Shown here: piece after piece, positions 41,149 through 49,839 of the stretch
How positions within the stretch are numbered: the stretch's first letter is position 1
How the letters are laid out: each line of letters opens with the position of its first letter
Origin: CAKZNE01 sp002695025
GTDB lineage: Bacteria; Bacteroidota; Bacteroidia; Flavobacteriales; Schleiferiaceae
DNA length: 64,000 nt
Reading direction: 5' to 3'
Assembly (NCBI GenBank): GCA_913043285.1
Contig: CAJWML010000007.1
Coordinates: 1-64,000, forward strand
Program-made: the position numbers and the translations under genes
The notes under the pieces: model-generated
Databases searched by the model: none
What the model was told of the DNA's origin: nothing
Seen by the model: only the letters and a program-made list of their open reading frames with translations

Positions 41149-44100
41149 ATGGCAACTACGGCAAACGACTTTATACAAGCTTACCTGGCGGATGAACGGC
41201 TGGGGGCGATCGGTGGATTTTTCCGCAACAACAAACTGGCCAAGGCCAACGCCAAGGGCCTTACCGGTTCTTTTACTTCCCTGGCGGCTTGTGCCTCTTT
41301 TCAACACTCGGAACGTCCACATCTCTTTATACTTCCCGATAAAGAGGAAGCAGCGTATTTCCTGAACGATATGGAACGTATCATCGGGGAGAAAGATGTG
41401 CTTTTCTATCCCGGCTCTTACCGCAGACCCTACCAGGTAGAGGAAACCGATAACGCTAACGTATTGCTTCGGGCTGAAGTGCTTAATCGCATTAATAGCC
41501 GTAAAAAACCGGCCGTCATAGTCAGCTATCCCGATGCGTTGTTTGAGCAGGTGATTACCCGCAAACAGCTTAATTCCAATACTTTTACCGTGAGGGAAAG
41601 CGATAACCTGAGTATAGATTTCCTCAACGAAACCCTTTTTGAATACCACTTTGAGCGAGTGGATTTTGTGGTAGAGCCCGGGCAGTTCTCAGTGCGCGGA
41701 GGTATTGTGGATGTGTTCTCTTTTGCACATGATCAACCCTATCGCATTGAGTTCTTCGGAGATGAGGTAGAGAGCATCCGCACTTTCGACATTGAAAGTC
41801 AGTTGAGTATTGACAAGGTGAAAAAACTGAACCTCATTCCCAACGTGGAGAATAAGGTGATGCTGGAAATGCGGCAAAGTTTTTTTGATTACATCTCTGA
41901 TCATACGGTAGTGTGGGTCAAAAGCATTCCCCTGGCCGCCAAAAAACTGGATGACCTTTTTAAGAAGGCTGAAGAGTCTTTTGACTCCCTCACTGGAGAG
42001 ATCCGCCAAAGTCGCCCGGAAGAACTATTCATCAGTGGGGAGATGCTGAAAGATACCCTGCAAAGTTTCGCCACGCTGGAGTGGGACAATGATGTTTTTT
42101 ACCCTACGGATCACACTTTTGAGTTCAGCGCCAAACCGCAACCTTCCTTCAATAAAAAATTCGAATTGCTGGTAGAGGAGTTCAAGGCCAATACGGAAAA
42201 GGGCTGGCAAAACTTCCTGCTATGTGCCAATACCAAACAGGTAGAGCGCTTCTATGCCATCTTTGAAGACATTGGTCATGAGGTGGATTTTCAACCGATC
42301 GTGTATACCCTGCACGAAGGCTTCAGCGATCCCACCGGCCAGAAAGTAGTGTATACCGACCACCAGATCTTTGAACGCTACCAGCGTTTTAAGCTGAAGA
42401 CCGGCTACGAGAAAAAGCAGGCACTCACTCTGAAGGAACTCACAAGCCTGCAGATAGGGGATTACGTTACCCATATCGATCACGGTATCGGTGAATTTGG
42501 CGGTTTGCAAAAAATAGACGTGAATGGCCGCAGCCAGGAAGCCATTAAACTGGTGTACAACGGGGGTGATGTACTGTACATCAGCATCCACTCGTTGCAT
42601 AAGATTGCGCGTTACAACGGTAAGGAAGGTACGGTTCCCACCACCCATAAACTGGGTTCGGGAGCTTGGCAAAAAACCAAAGCCAAAGCCAAGAAGCGCG
42701 TTAAGGAAGTAGCTTTTGACCTGATCAAGCTATATGCCCAGCGCAAGGCCAACCAGGGTTTTTCCTTTTCACCGGATACCTATCTGCAACACGAACTGGA
42801 GGCTTCCTTCCTGTACGAGGATACCCCGGACCAGATCACTGCCACTGCTGATGTGAAAGCGGATATGGAAAACCCGGTTCCCATGGATCGACTGATATGC
42901 GGTGATGTGGGCTTCGGAAAAACAGAGATTGCTATACGTGCGGCTTTTAAAGCCGTGGCAGACAGCAAACAGGTAGCCGTACTGGTGCCTACCACCATAC
43001 TGGCCTTTCAGCATTTTAAGACTTTTAGTGAGCGTCTTAAGGATTTGCCCTGTAACATCGATTACATCAACCGTTTTCGCTCCCGTAAACAGCAAACCGA
43101 GATCCTTAAAAAACTGGAAGAAGGTAAGCTGGACATCGTCATCGGAACACACCGCCTGGTGGGTAAGGATGTAAAGTTCAAAGACCTGGGTCTGCTCATC
43201 ATTGACGAAGAGCAGAAATTCGGGGTGAGTGTTAAGGACAAACTCAAGAATATAAAGGTAAACGTAGATACCCTCACGCTTACCGCTACCCCCATTCCAC
43301 GTACCTTGCAGTTTAGCCTCATGCAGGCACGCGACCTGAGCGTGATGACCACGCCACCGCCCAACCGTCACCCGATTGAAACGCAGGTAGTACCCTTTAG
43401 CGAAGAGATGATCCGCGATGCCATCATGTACGAGATGAGCCGGGGAGGGCAGGTGTTTTTCATCCATAACCGCGTGGAAAATATTAAAGAAGTAGCGGGT
43501 ATGATCGGACGGCTGGTGCCGGATGCCAAGATCGGCATTGGTCACGGGCAGATGGAAGGCAAGAAACTGGAAGAGCTGATGCTCAACTTTATTGACGGTC
43601 ACTTTGACGTTTTGGTGGCCACTTCTATTATTGAGAATGGCCTGGATGTGCCCAATGCCAATACCATCATTATCAATAATGCCCATCATGTGGGACTCAG
43701 CGACCTGCACCAAATGCGGGGCCGGGTGGGGCGAAGCAATAAAAAGGCCTTCTGTAAACTCATTGCGCCACCTATGAGTACACTAACCGAAGAAGCCCGG
43801 AAGCGGTTAACGGCCATTGAGCAGTTCAGCGACCTGGGGAGTGGTTTCCAGATTGCGATGCGCGACCTGGAAATACGTGGTGCCGGTGACCTCTTGGGTG
43901 CGGACCAAAGTGGTTTTATGGCCGATATAGGCTTTGATACCTACCAGAAAATATTGGCCGAAGCCATTGAAGAACTGAAAGCCGGTGAGTTCAAAGAACT
44001 GTATGCCGAAGACCAGCAGAAGAAGGATTTTGTGGACGAAACCCTGTTGGATACCGACCTGGAGATCCTGATTCCGGATACCTACGTGAACAAGGTGGAA

Positions 44101-44496
44101 GAGCGCTTACGCTTGTACCAGACGCTGGATAGCCTGGACAACCCGGAACAGCTGTATGAATTTGAGCAGGAACTGATTGACCGTTTTGGTCCGGCACCGG
44201 AAGAAGTGTACGAACTGCTCAACTCCGTTCGCCTGCGCTGGATGGGTAAGGAAATTGGTTTTGAAAAGATCGTGTTGAAACAAGAGCGGCTCATCGGTTA
44301 CTTTGTATCGGATCCCGATTCACCTTTTTACCAAAGCGATAAGTTCCAGCGGGTATTGTATTTCCTGAAAGATCAGCCCAAGGCCCAGATGAAGGAGCGG
44401 AATAAAAAATTGTATCTCTCCTTCAGTGAAGTAAAAACGGTGAATGAAGCCATTAAACTTTTGGAGCCGGTTCTTAAAAAGGAAGTTGTCTTCTGA
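41149..44496 (+). CDS. mfd: Transcription-repair coupling factor Mfd
   Basis: The 1115-aa protein removes RNA polymerase stalled at DNA damage and recruits UvrA. ATG 41149 fits the N-terminus; an in-frame start seven codons earlier falls in the hairpin. Order: UvrB-homology region (~1-330), the CarD-like RNAP-interacting domain (~450-530; LQIGDYVTHIDHGIGEFGGL), RecG-like translocase with CGDVGFGKTEIAIRAAF (Walker A), LLIIDEEQKFGV (DEEQ) and LTATPIPRTLQFS (motif III), helicase half with MRGRVGRSNKKAF, and the C-terminal TRCF domain (~985-1115). Nothing appears missing. Confidence 0.96.
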   Translation: MATTANDFIQAYLADERLGAIGGFFRNNKLAKANAKGLTGSFTSLAACASFQHSERPHLFILPDKEEAAYFLNDMERIIGEKDVLFYPGSYRRPYQVEETDNANVLLRAEVLNRINSRKKPAVIVSYPDALFEQVITRKQLNSNTFTVRESDNLSIDFLNETLFEYHFERVDFVVEPGQFSVRGGIVDVFSFAHDQPYRIEFFGDEVESIRTFDIESQLSIDKVKKLNLIPNVENKVMLEMRQSFFDYISDHTVVWVKSIPLAAKKLDDLFKKAEESFDSLTGEIRQSRPEELFISGEMLKDTLQSFATLEWDNDVFYPTDHTFEFSAKPQPSFNKKFELLVEEFKANTEKGWQNFLLCANTKQVERFYAIFEDIGHEVDFQPIVYTLHEGFSDPTGQKVVYTDHQIFERYQRFKLKTGYEKKQALTLKELTSLQIGDYVTHIDHGIGEFGGLQKIDVNGRSQEAIKLVYNGGDVLYISIHSLHKIARYNGKEGTVPTTHKLGSGAWQKTKAKAKKRVKEVAFDLIKLYAQRKANQGFSFSPDTYLQHELEASFLYEDTPDQITATADVKADMENPVPMDRLICGDVGFGKTEIAIRAAFKAVADSKQVAVLVPTTILAFQHFKTFSERLKDLPCNIDYINRFRSRKQQTEILKKLEEGKLDIVIGTHRLVGKDVKFKDLGLLIIDEEQKFGVSVKDKLKNIKVNVDTLTLTATPIPRTLQFSLMQARDLSVMTTPPPNRHPIETQVVPFSEEMIRDAIMYEMSRGGQVFFIHNRVENIKEVAGMIGRLVPDAKIGIGHGQMEGKKLEELMLNFIDGHFDVLVATSIIENGLDVPNANTIIINNAHHVGLSDLHQMRGRVGRSNKKAFCKLIAPPMSTLTEEARKRLTAIEQFSDLGSGFQIAMRDLEIRGAGDLLGADQSGFMADIGFDTYQKILAEAIEELKAGEFKELYAEDQQKKDFVDETLLDTDLEILIPDTYVNKVEERLRLYQTLDSLDNPEQLYEFEQELIDRFGPAPEEVYELLNSVRLRWMGKEIGFEKIVLKQERLIGYFVSDPDSPFYQSDKFQRVLYFLKDQPKAQMKERNKKLYLSFSEVKTVNEAIKLLEPVLKKEVVF

Positions 44497-44553
44497 GCCA
44501 ACTTGTTCAAGAAAATACGATAGGGTATTCTGGGATTGTAAAATTGGAAGGTT

Positions 44554-45045
44554 ATGAAACCAAAACCAGTAAAGCTTAAGGTTCTTATCCGGCCTAAGAC
44601 CTCATCCGGGGGCTATCCCCTTATTGAGGTGCCTCCTGGTATTGCCGATAACTTCCTGGGTAGTTCAAACAAGAAACGGATGGTCGTCACCTTTGCAAAT
44701 GGCTGGCAGGCCCACCGGGCTTTACAACGAAGTAAAAACGGTGAAACCTTCATTCTTTTGGGAGGTAAAACTCTTAAGGAGGCCGGGTTAATACTGGGAG
44801 ATGAAACTCAATTGACCTTGCAGGAGGACACCAGTAAATACGGTATGCCCATGCCAGAGGAATTTCAGGAGGTGCTGAACCAGGATGAGGAAGGAAGGCA
44901 GCTTTTTGAGCAATTAAAGCCAGGCCTGCAGCGTAGTTTTTTGTATTACATCAATACTGCTAAAATGGTGGATACCCGTATCAACCGTTCCCTGCAATTG
45001 ATAGAAAGACTCAAGACCGGTGATCTTTCCAGAGGTAACCAGTAG
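44554..45045 (+). CDS. DUF1905/YdeI-type protein
   Basis: The 163-aa cytoplasmic protein resembles DUF1905 plus a YdeI/OmdA-like C-terminal part: the first half, KLKVLIRPKTSSGGYPLIEV to FILLGGKTLKEAGLILGDE, is the small barrel; the second, MPEEFQEVLNQDEEGRQLFE to YYINTAKMVDTRINR, is the helical 'bacteriocin-protection' region. Function is unknown beyond loose association with stress or antimicrobial-peptide tolerance in other bacteria. It lies 57 bases after mfd. Confidence 0.75.
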   Translation: MKPKPVKLKVLIRPKTSSGGYPLIEVPPGIADNFLGSSNKKRMVVTFANGWQAHRALQRSKNGETFILLGGKTLKEAGLILGDETQLTLQEDTSKYGMPMPEEFQEVLNQDEEGRQLFEQLKPGLQRSFLYYINTAKMVDTRINRSLQLIERLKTGDLSRGNQ

Positions 45046-45054
45046 TAATAAAAA

Positions 45055-45079
45055 AAGCCTCCCCTGAACGGAGAGGCTT
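45055..45079 (-). terminator. Terminator oriented leftward, no known leftward gene
   Basis: AAGCCTC at 45055-45061 pairs with GAGGCTT at 45073-45079. The T run (A-rich on the plus strand, 45050-45056) is on the left, so it terminates minus-strand transcripts. No minus-strand gene is seen to its right within the 45046-45307 gap. As a plus-strand structure it would be a plain hairpin after the 163-aa gene. Confidence 0.5.
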
Positions 45080-45202
45080 CCAACTTTAACCTACAAAAAC
45101 TAAACCTGCATTTGTACTCTACTCTGTGTCTATCTACGACATAATACGTTCCTTGGATCGATGAAAAAGGGAAAGGTTTAAAGTGGTAGGTGCCTTTTCC
45201 GG

Positions 45203-45239
45203 TTCACTCCCGTTTACTCCTCCTTCACTCCCATTTACT
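45203..45239 (+). promoter_or_regulatory. Candidate LytTR operator: two direct repeats spaced 21 bp
   Basis: TTCACTCCCGTTTACT at 45203-45218 and TTCACTCCCATTTACT at 45224-45239 match at 15 of 16 bases, with starts 21 bp apart (two helical turns). They end 68 bases before the ATG of the TonB receptor gene, first gene of the operon that encodes a kinase and LytTR regulator. LytTR domains are known to bind pairs of direct repeats with this period. Confidence 0.55.
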
Positions 45240-45307
45240 TTTGGAGGCAGTACTTTAGCCCGTGCTTTGCTCCTGTAAAAATCAATCGGGAATAAAACCT
45301 GTCAACC

Positions 45308-47689
45308 ATGAAAATTAAATTATTCATTATCAGCTTTTTGTTTGGTGCTTTAGGATATGCACAAACTGCTATTACCCAGAATATCCGTGGTCGTGTTATT
45401 GATCAGCAAAGCGAAACACCCCTCCCTGGGGTTAATGTACTGGTGCTGGAGGAGGGCACCAGCAAAGGTGCCGTAAGTGATGTGGACGGCTATTACGTTA
45501 TTCAGGGCGTTCCGGTGGGCCGCGTTTCCCTGGGCTTTAGTTTTATGGGTTACGAACCGGTAACGGTACAGAATGTAGAGTTGTTAAGCTCCAAAGAGCT
45601 GGTGATTAACGTGAGCATGCGCGAGAATACGGAACAACTGGATGAAGTGGTAGTTACGGCTGACCAGCAGAAAGAACGCGTAAAGAACGAACGTGTAACC
45701 GTTTCGGGCCGCACCTTCTCCATTGAAGAAAGCCAGCGCTTTGCAGGAGCCCTGCAGGATGTTTCACGTATGGCCTCCAACTTTGCCGGGGTGCAACGCT
45801 CCAATGACTCGCAAAACGACATTGTGATCCGGGGTAACTCGCCCATTGGCCTTATTTGGAGGATGGAAGGCATTGATATTCCCAACCCCAATCACTTTGG
45901 CGGGTTGGGAGCTACCGGTGGGCCGGTAAGCATGCTCAATAATAACGTACTGGCCAATTCCGACTTTCTAACGGGAGCTTTCCCATCAGAATACGGTGAC
46001 GGGGTTTCCGGGGTTTTTGACCTCCAGATGCGCAATGGAAATTACGACAAACATGAGTTTTTAGGGCAGATCGGTTTCAACGGCCTGGAAGCCGGGGCCG
46101 AAGGTCCTATAAACCGTGAGGCTAAGTCTTCCTACCTGATCAACTACCGCTATTCTACGTTAGGAGTGATGTCAGCCATGGGTATTGATTTCGGCACGGG
46201 AACAGCGGTTCCCTATTACCAGGACCTGAGCATGAAGCTGCATTTTCCGAGTAGTAAAAAGGGAACGATAGATGTTTTTGCGCTGGGTGGCATTAGTTCC
46301 ATTGATTTCCTGGACAGTGAGTCCGAAGAGAGTGACGGAGGCTTTTACAGTGATGATCAGGATCTGCGCAACCGCGTCCGTACCGGAGTGCTGGGGGCAT
46401 CGCACCAATATTTTTATAATAAAGACCTGTACTCCAAAGTAACCGTAGCCGCTACTACCATTGGTAACTTTACTTCGGTGGATACCATCAGTTCAGATGG
46501 AAAACTGATCACACCTGTTTACCGTCAGGAATTCGTGCAGAATGATATCCAGTTGAGTGCGCTGGTGAATAAAAAGTTCAATGCACGAAACGTAGTACGG
46601 GTGGGTAGTTTTGTAACCTTCAAGAATTACAATTTACTGGACAGTACCTATGATTCTGATCTCAATGCTTTCCGCGACCTGAGGAACCATCAGGAAAATG
46701 ATATGCTCTACCAGCCTTATGTAAATTGGCAACATCGCTTTAATGAGAAATGGGAAGCCAACCTGGGTGTACACAGCATGTTCCTGCAGTCCAATTCCAA
46801 TTACAGCATTGAACCACGTTTTGGGCTTACATACCGCCTCCGGGAAGGCCAGAGTCTTAATTTTGGCTACGGACTGCATAGCCAGATCGCACCCGTGGTT
46901 ATTCTCTACGAGCAGATACGCCTGCCGGACGGTAGCTATATCCAACCTAATGAAGACCTGGATTTTACCAAAAGTCACCATTTTGTGCTTGGTTATGACC
47001 GTATGTTTGCCAACCGCATACACTTTAAAGCGGAAACTTACTATCAATACGTATACGATGCCGTTATTGAACAGCATCCCGGTTCATTCTCCAGCCTCAA
47101 TGCCGGGGGCTTTAACTTCGGGGCCCCGGATTCGGTTAAAAATGGGGGCCGTGGTTATAATTATGGTTTAGATCTCACCCTGGAAAAATTCCTGGATAAA
47201 GGCTTTTATTTCTTAACCACCCTCTCTTTGTATGAGTCACAATACCGCGGTAGTGATGGCATTTGGCGGAATACGGCCTTTAACGGGAACTACGTTTACA
47301 ATCTTTTAGGAGGTAAAGAATTTGTGCTGGGCAAAAGCAAGACCGAGCGCAGAAAGCGAAAAACGATAACGGTGGACGCCAAACTCACCTATGCCGGTGG
47401 ACAGCGCTACACGCCCCTTGATCTGCCAGCCTCCATTGCCAAAGACGAAGAAGTGTACGATGAAAGTCGCGCTTTTGGCGAGCAGTATGACCCTTATTTC
47501 AGAACGGATATACGGATTGGCTATAAGCTTTCGGGTAAAAAGGTGACCCAGGAATGGGCGTTGGATGTACAGAATGTGACCAACCACCAGAACCCTTTTG
47601 GCCAGGATTACGATGCTGAAGCGCAGGAGGCTATAACTACCTACCAGCTTGGTCTCTTTCCCATGGTATTGTATCGTATAACCTTTTAA
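45308..47689 (+). CDS. TonB-dependent receptor with carboxypeptidase-regulatory-like domain
   Basis: The 793-aa protein has a signal peptide (LFIISFLFGALGYAQ), a carboxypeptidase-regulatory-like domain (~25-110; IRGRVIDQQSETPLPGVNV), a plug (~120-240; FAGVQRSNDSQNDIVIRG, RMEGIDIPNPNHFGGLGAT) and a barrel ending FPMVLYRITF. The substrate is unknown. It heads an operon with a DUF3291-like gene and a kinase/LytTR pair, so a role in a sensed nutrient or peptide uptake pathway is inferred. Direct repeats upstream look like a LytTR operator, suggesting autoregulation by the operon's own regulator. Confidence 0.9.
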   Translation: MKIKLFIISFLFGALGYAQTAITQNIRGRVIDQQSETPLPGVNVLVLEEGTSKGAVSDVDGYYVIQGVPVGRVSLGFSFMGYEPVTVQNVELLSSKELVINVSMRENTEQLDEVVVTADQQKERVKNERVTVSGRTFSIEESQRFAGALQDVSRMASNFAGVQRSNDSQNDIVIRGNSPIGLIWRMEGIDIPNPNHFGGLGATGGPVSMLNNNVLANSDFLTGAFPSEYGDGVSGVFDLQMRNGNYDKHEFLGQIGFNGLEAGAEGPINREAKSSYLINYRYSTLGVMSAMGIDFGTGTAVPYYQDLSMKLHFPSSKKGTIDVFALGGISSIDFLDSESEESDGGFYSDDQDLRNRVRTGVLGASHQYFYNKDLYSKVTVAATTIGNFTSVDTISSDGKLITPVYRQEFVQNDIQLSALVNKKFNARNVVRVGSFVTFKNYNLLDSTYDSDLNAFRDLRNHQENDMLYQPYVNWQHRFNEKWEANLGVHSMFLQSNSNYSIEPRFGLTYRLREGQSLNFGYGLHSQIAPVVILYEQIRLPDGSYIQPNEDLDFTKSHHFVLGYDRMFANRIHFKAETYYQYVYDAVIEQHPGSFSSLNAGGFNFGAPDSVKNGGRGYNYGLDLTLEKFLDKGFYFLTTLSLYESQYRGSDGIWRNTAFNGNYVYNLLGGKEFVLGKSKTERRKRKTITVDAKLTYAGGQRYTPLDLPASIAKDEEVYDESRAFGEQYDPYFRTDIRIGYKLSGKKVTQEWALDVQNVTNHQNPFGQDYDAEAQEAITTYQLGLFPMVLYRITF

Positions 47690-47700
47690 AACGGAGTAAG

Positions 47701-48057
47701 ATGTATTGCAGTTACACGCATTTCAGAGTAGAGAAGTGGTGGGCGGTTCCTTTATTCCAATGGCATGCCTTCCGCTCGGTTAACCAAGTAAACAGCACCA
47801 AAGGCCTGGTAAAAATGGAGGTTTGGCCCAGTGATTTACGTAATTATCATACGCTCACTACTTGGATGGAAAAAAAGGATATGCTGGCCTTCCGCAATTC
47901 CGGGGCTCACCTCAAAGCTATGAAGCTTAGTTCCAGGATGGGTAGAGGTTATGCTGTGGGCTGGGAGAGTTCACAGTTACCTACACGCCAGGAGGCGAAA
48001 CAGCATCTTGAGGATAAGATGAAAAAAGGCGATCTTTCCGCATGGCTAAGCGCTTAA
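47701..48057 (+). CDS. DUF3291-like (dimeric alpha/beta barrel) protein
   Basis: The 118-aa soluble protein has strand-helix features of DUF3291/antibiotic-biosynthesis-monooxygenase-like ferredoxin folds: SVNQVNSTKGLVKMEVWPSD, LTTWMEKKDMLAFRNSGAH and a closing YAVGWES strand. The fold call is tentative. Relatives include small oxygenases and haem-binding proteins; no catalytic residue can be assigned here. It starts 11 bases after the receptor stop and overlaps the kinase gene by 16 bases, so it is part of the same operon. Confidence 0.62.
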   Translation: MYCSYTHFRVEKWWAVPLFQWHAFRSVNQVNSTKGLVKMEVWPSDLRNYHTLTTWMEKKDMLAFRNSGAHLKAMKLSSRMGRGYAVGWESSQLPTRQEAKQHLEDKMKKGDLSAWLSA

Positions 48058-49097
48058 ATCCCCGGGTGGGAGAATTCCTGTTAGTGGTTGGTATCGCTAC
48101 GGTACCAACGCTGCTTTCCCTCATGCGCTATTACGTAGGCTCCCCGGCAGGGCCTGATGAGATGAGCCTGAATTATTGCTCGGTTTCTTTCATCTACTCC
48201 TTTCTTGTAACCGGGAGCCTGTATTACGGTTGTAGTTTTATCTTTATGGGGTTTAGCCGTAAAATGCCATGGAACAAGTATGGTTTAAAGCGATTACTTC
48301 CGGAGATACTGGTGATATTCACCTATACCACCATTATGCAGTTTCTCATTATCACGGCCTTTAGTAAAACCTCGCTTTTTGAAGAAAAGGAACTTACCCC
48401 TTATTTTTATTTTGAGAATATCTTCTTCGGGAATACGGTAACGCTGATCGTGATGGCTATTGTGGAAGGGGTTTATCTTTTCAGGGCCTGGAAGGAAGCA
48501 CTGGTGAATGAGGAAAAGCTCAAGACCCAAAGCTTGAAAAGCCAGTTCGATTCTCTGAAAGGTCAGCTGGATCCGCACTTTTTGTTCAATAGCCTCAACG
48601 TGCTTTCTTCACTGGTAGAAAAGGATCCTGCTAAAGCACAGCACTTTATTGATGATTTTGCCAGGGTATACCGCTATGTGCTGGAAGTAAAGGATGAGAT
48701 GGTAGTGCCTCTGCAACGGGAACTGCACGTTCTGGAAAGTTACCTCAACCTTCAGAAGATACGTTTTGCGGAAGGCATACAGGTGAAGCGCAAGATAGCG
48801 GCAGAGCACCTGGATCTGTATGTGCCTCCGCTGAGTTTACAGGAACTGGTGAGCAACGCCATCAAACACAATGAGGCTTCGCAAAGCAAGCCTCTTCTCA
48901 TAGAGATCAGTAGTGAAGGTGATCATATCGTGGTGAGCAATAACCTGCAGCTGCGGGGGGAAAAAGCCCCCTCTACCGGTACTGGGTTGGAAAACCTGCA
49001 GGCACGCTACCGCTTGTTGACCTCCAGGAAGACACATTTCCGTATTTTGGATGATCATTACCGGGCGGAGATCCCCCTTATCGAATCAGAACAATGA
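48042..49097 (+). CDS. Membrane sensor kinase, His_kinase/LytS type
   Basis: The 351-aa protein has four N-terminal membrane segments (for example FLLVVGIATVPTLLSLMRYY and VTLIVMAIVEGVYLF), a coiled segment, and the LytS-type His_kinase domain with the phosphorylated His in QLDPHFLFNSLNVLSSLV (~180-190), the ATPase N-box LVSNAIKHNEAS, and GTGLENLQARYRLL. It phosphorylates the LytTR regulator encoded next, whose ATG overlaps its stop by four bases. The ligand sensed is unknown; a link to the receptor's substrate is inferred from the operon. Confidence 0.88.
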   Translation: MAKRLNPRVGEFLLVVGIATVPTLLSLMRYYVGSPAGPDEMSLNYCSVSFIYSFLVTGSLYYGCSFIFMGFSRKMPWNKYGLKRLLPEILVIFTYTTIMQFLIITAFSKTSLFEEKELTPYFYFENIFFGNTVTLIVMAIVEGVYLFRAWKEALVNEEKLKTQSLKSQFDSLKGQLDPHFLFNSLNVLSSLVEKDPAKAQHFIDDFARVYRYVLEVKDEMVVPLQRELHVLESYLNLQKIRFAEGIQVKRKIAAEHLDLYVPPLSLQELVSNAIKHNEASQSKPLLIEISSEGDHIVVSNNLQLRGEKAPSTGTGLENLQARYRLLTSRKTHFRILDDHYRAEIPLIESEQ

Positions 49098-49837
49098 AGT
49101 ACCTGGTTATAGAAGATGAGCCTTTGGCAGCTGAAAAGCTGGTGCGCAATGTGCAGCGCAAACGTCCCGCCTGGGAACATCTGCATACCGTAGGGACCGT
49201 TCGTGAGGCGGTGCAGGAACTGTTAAAGGTAATGCCCGATTTCCTGTTCCTGGATATTCATCTTTCGGACGGTATTTCCTTCCAGATCTTTGACCAGGTA
49301 GAAGTGCAATGCCCGGTCATTTTTACTACGGCTTATGACCAGTATGCCCTGCGGGCCTTTAAGGTGAATAGCATTGATTATTTACTGAAACCCCTGGTGG
49401 AAAGTGACCTGGACCGCGCCCTGCAGAAACTGGAAAGCCGCCCCCTCGCACCTCAGGCGGACTGGAAACAACTGGAAACGGAGTTGAGGCCCCGTTACAA
49501 AGACCGTTTCCTGGTCAGTACGGGTGAACGTATCCGTAGTTTACAGGAAGATGAAGTGGCGTTTTTCTTTGCCCAGGGAAAGCACTCCTTTATCACCGAT
49601 GTATCCGGTAACCAATATCTCTATGATCAAACCCTTACTGCTATTTCGGAACAACTGGATCCACGGAAATTTTTCCAGATCAACCGGCAGTATGTGATCC
49701 ATATCAATAGCATCCGTGAAATGATACCTTATTCCAAGGGCCGGCTGAAACTGGTAATGGAACCTGCTACTCCGGAGGATGCCATCGTAAGCGTGGATAA
49801 GTCACCCCGGTTTAAAGGCTGGGTGGCCGGGGAGTAA
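49094..49837 (+). CDS. LytTR-family response regulator
   Basis: The 247-aa protein has a receiver domain (~1-120) with VIEDEPLAAEKL, the phospho-accepting Asp in FLFLDIHLSDG and the Lys in YLLKPLVESDL, and a LytTR DNA-binding domain (~145-247) with RFLVSTGERIRSLQEDEVAF, FAQGKHSFI and FFQINRQYVIHINSI. It pairs with the preceding kinase (ATGA overlap). LytTR proteins bind two direct repeats about two helical turns apart; such repeats occur upstream of this operon's first gene. Confidence 0.92.
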   Translation: MKYLVIEDEPLAAEKLVRNVQRKRPAWEHLHTVGTVREAVQELLKVMPDFLFLDIHLSDGISFQIFDQVEVQCPVIFTTAYDQYALRAFKVNSIDYLLKPLVESDLDRALQKLESRPLAPQADWKQLETELRPRYKDRFLVSTGERIRSLQEDEVAFFFAQGKHSFITDVSGNQYLYDQTLTAISEQLDPRKFFQINRQYVIHINSIREMIPYSKGRLKLVMEPATPEDAIVSVDKSPRFKGWVAGE

Positions 49838-49839
49838 GC

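Noticed and set aside
42769..43713. Long open frame antisense to mfd (314 codons)
   Set aside because: It has no recognisable motif, sits wholly inside an essential conserved gene, and such frames are common opposite long genes with this codon use.
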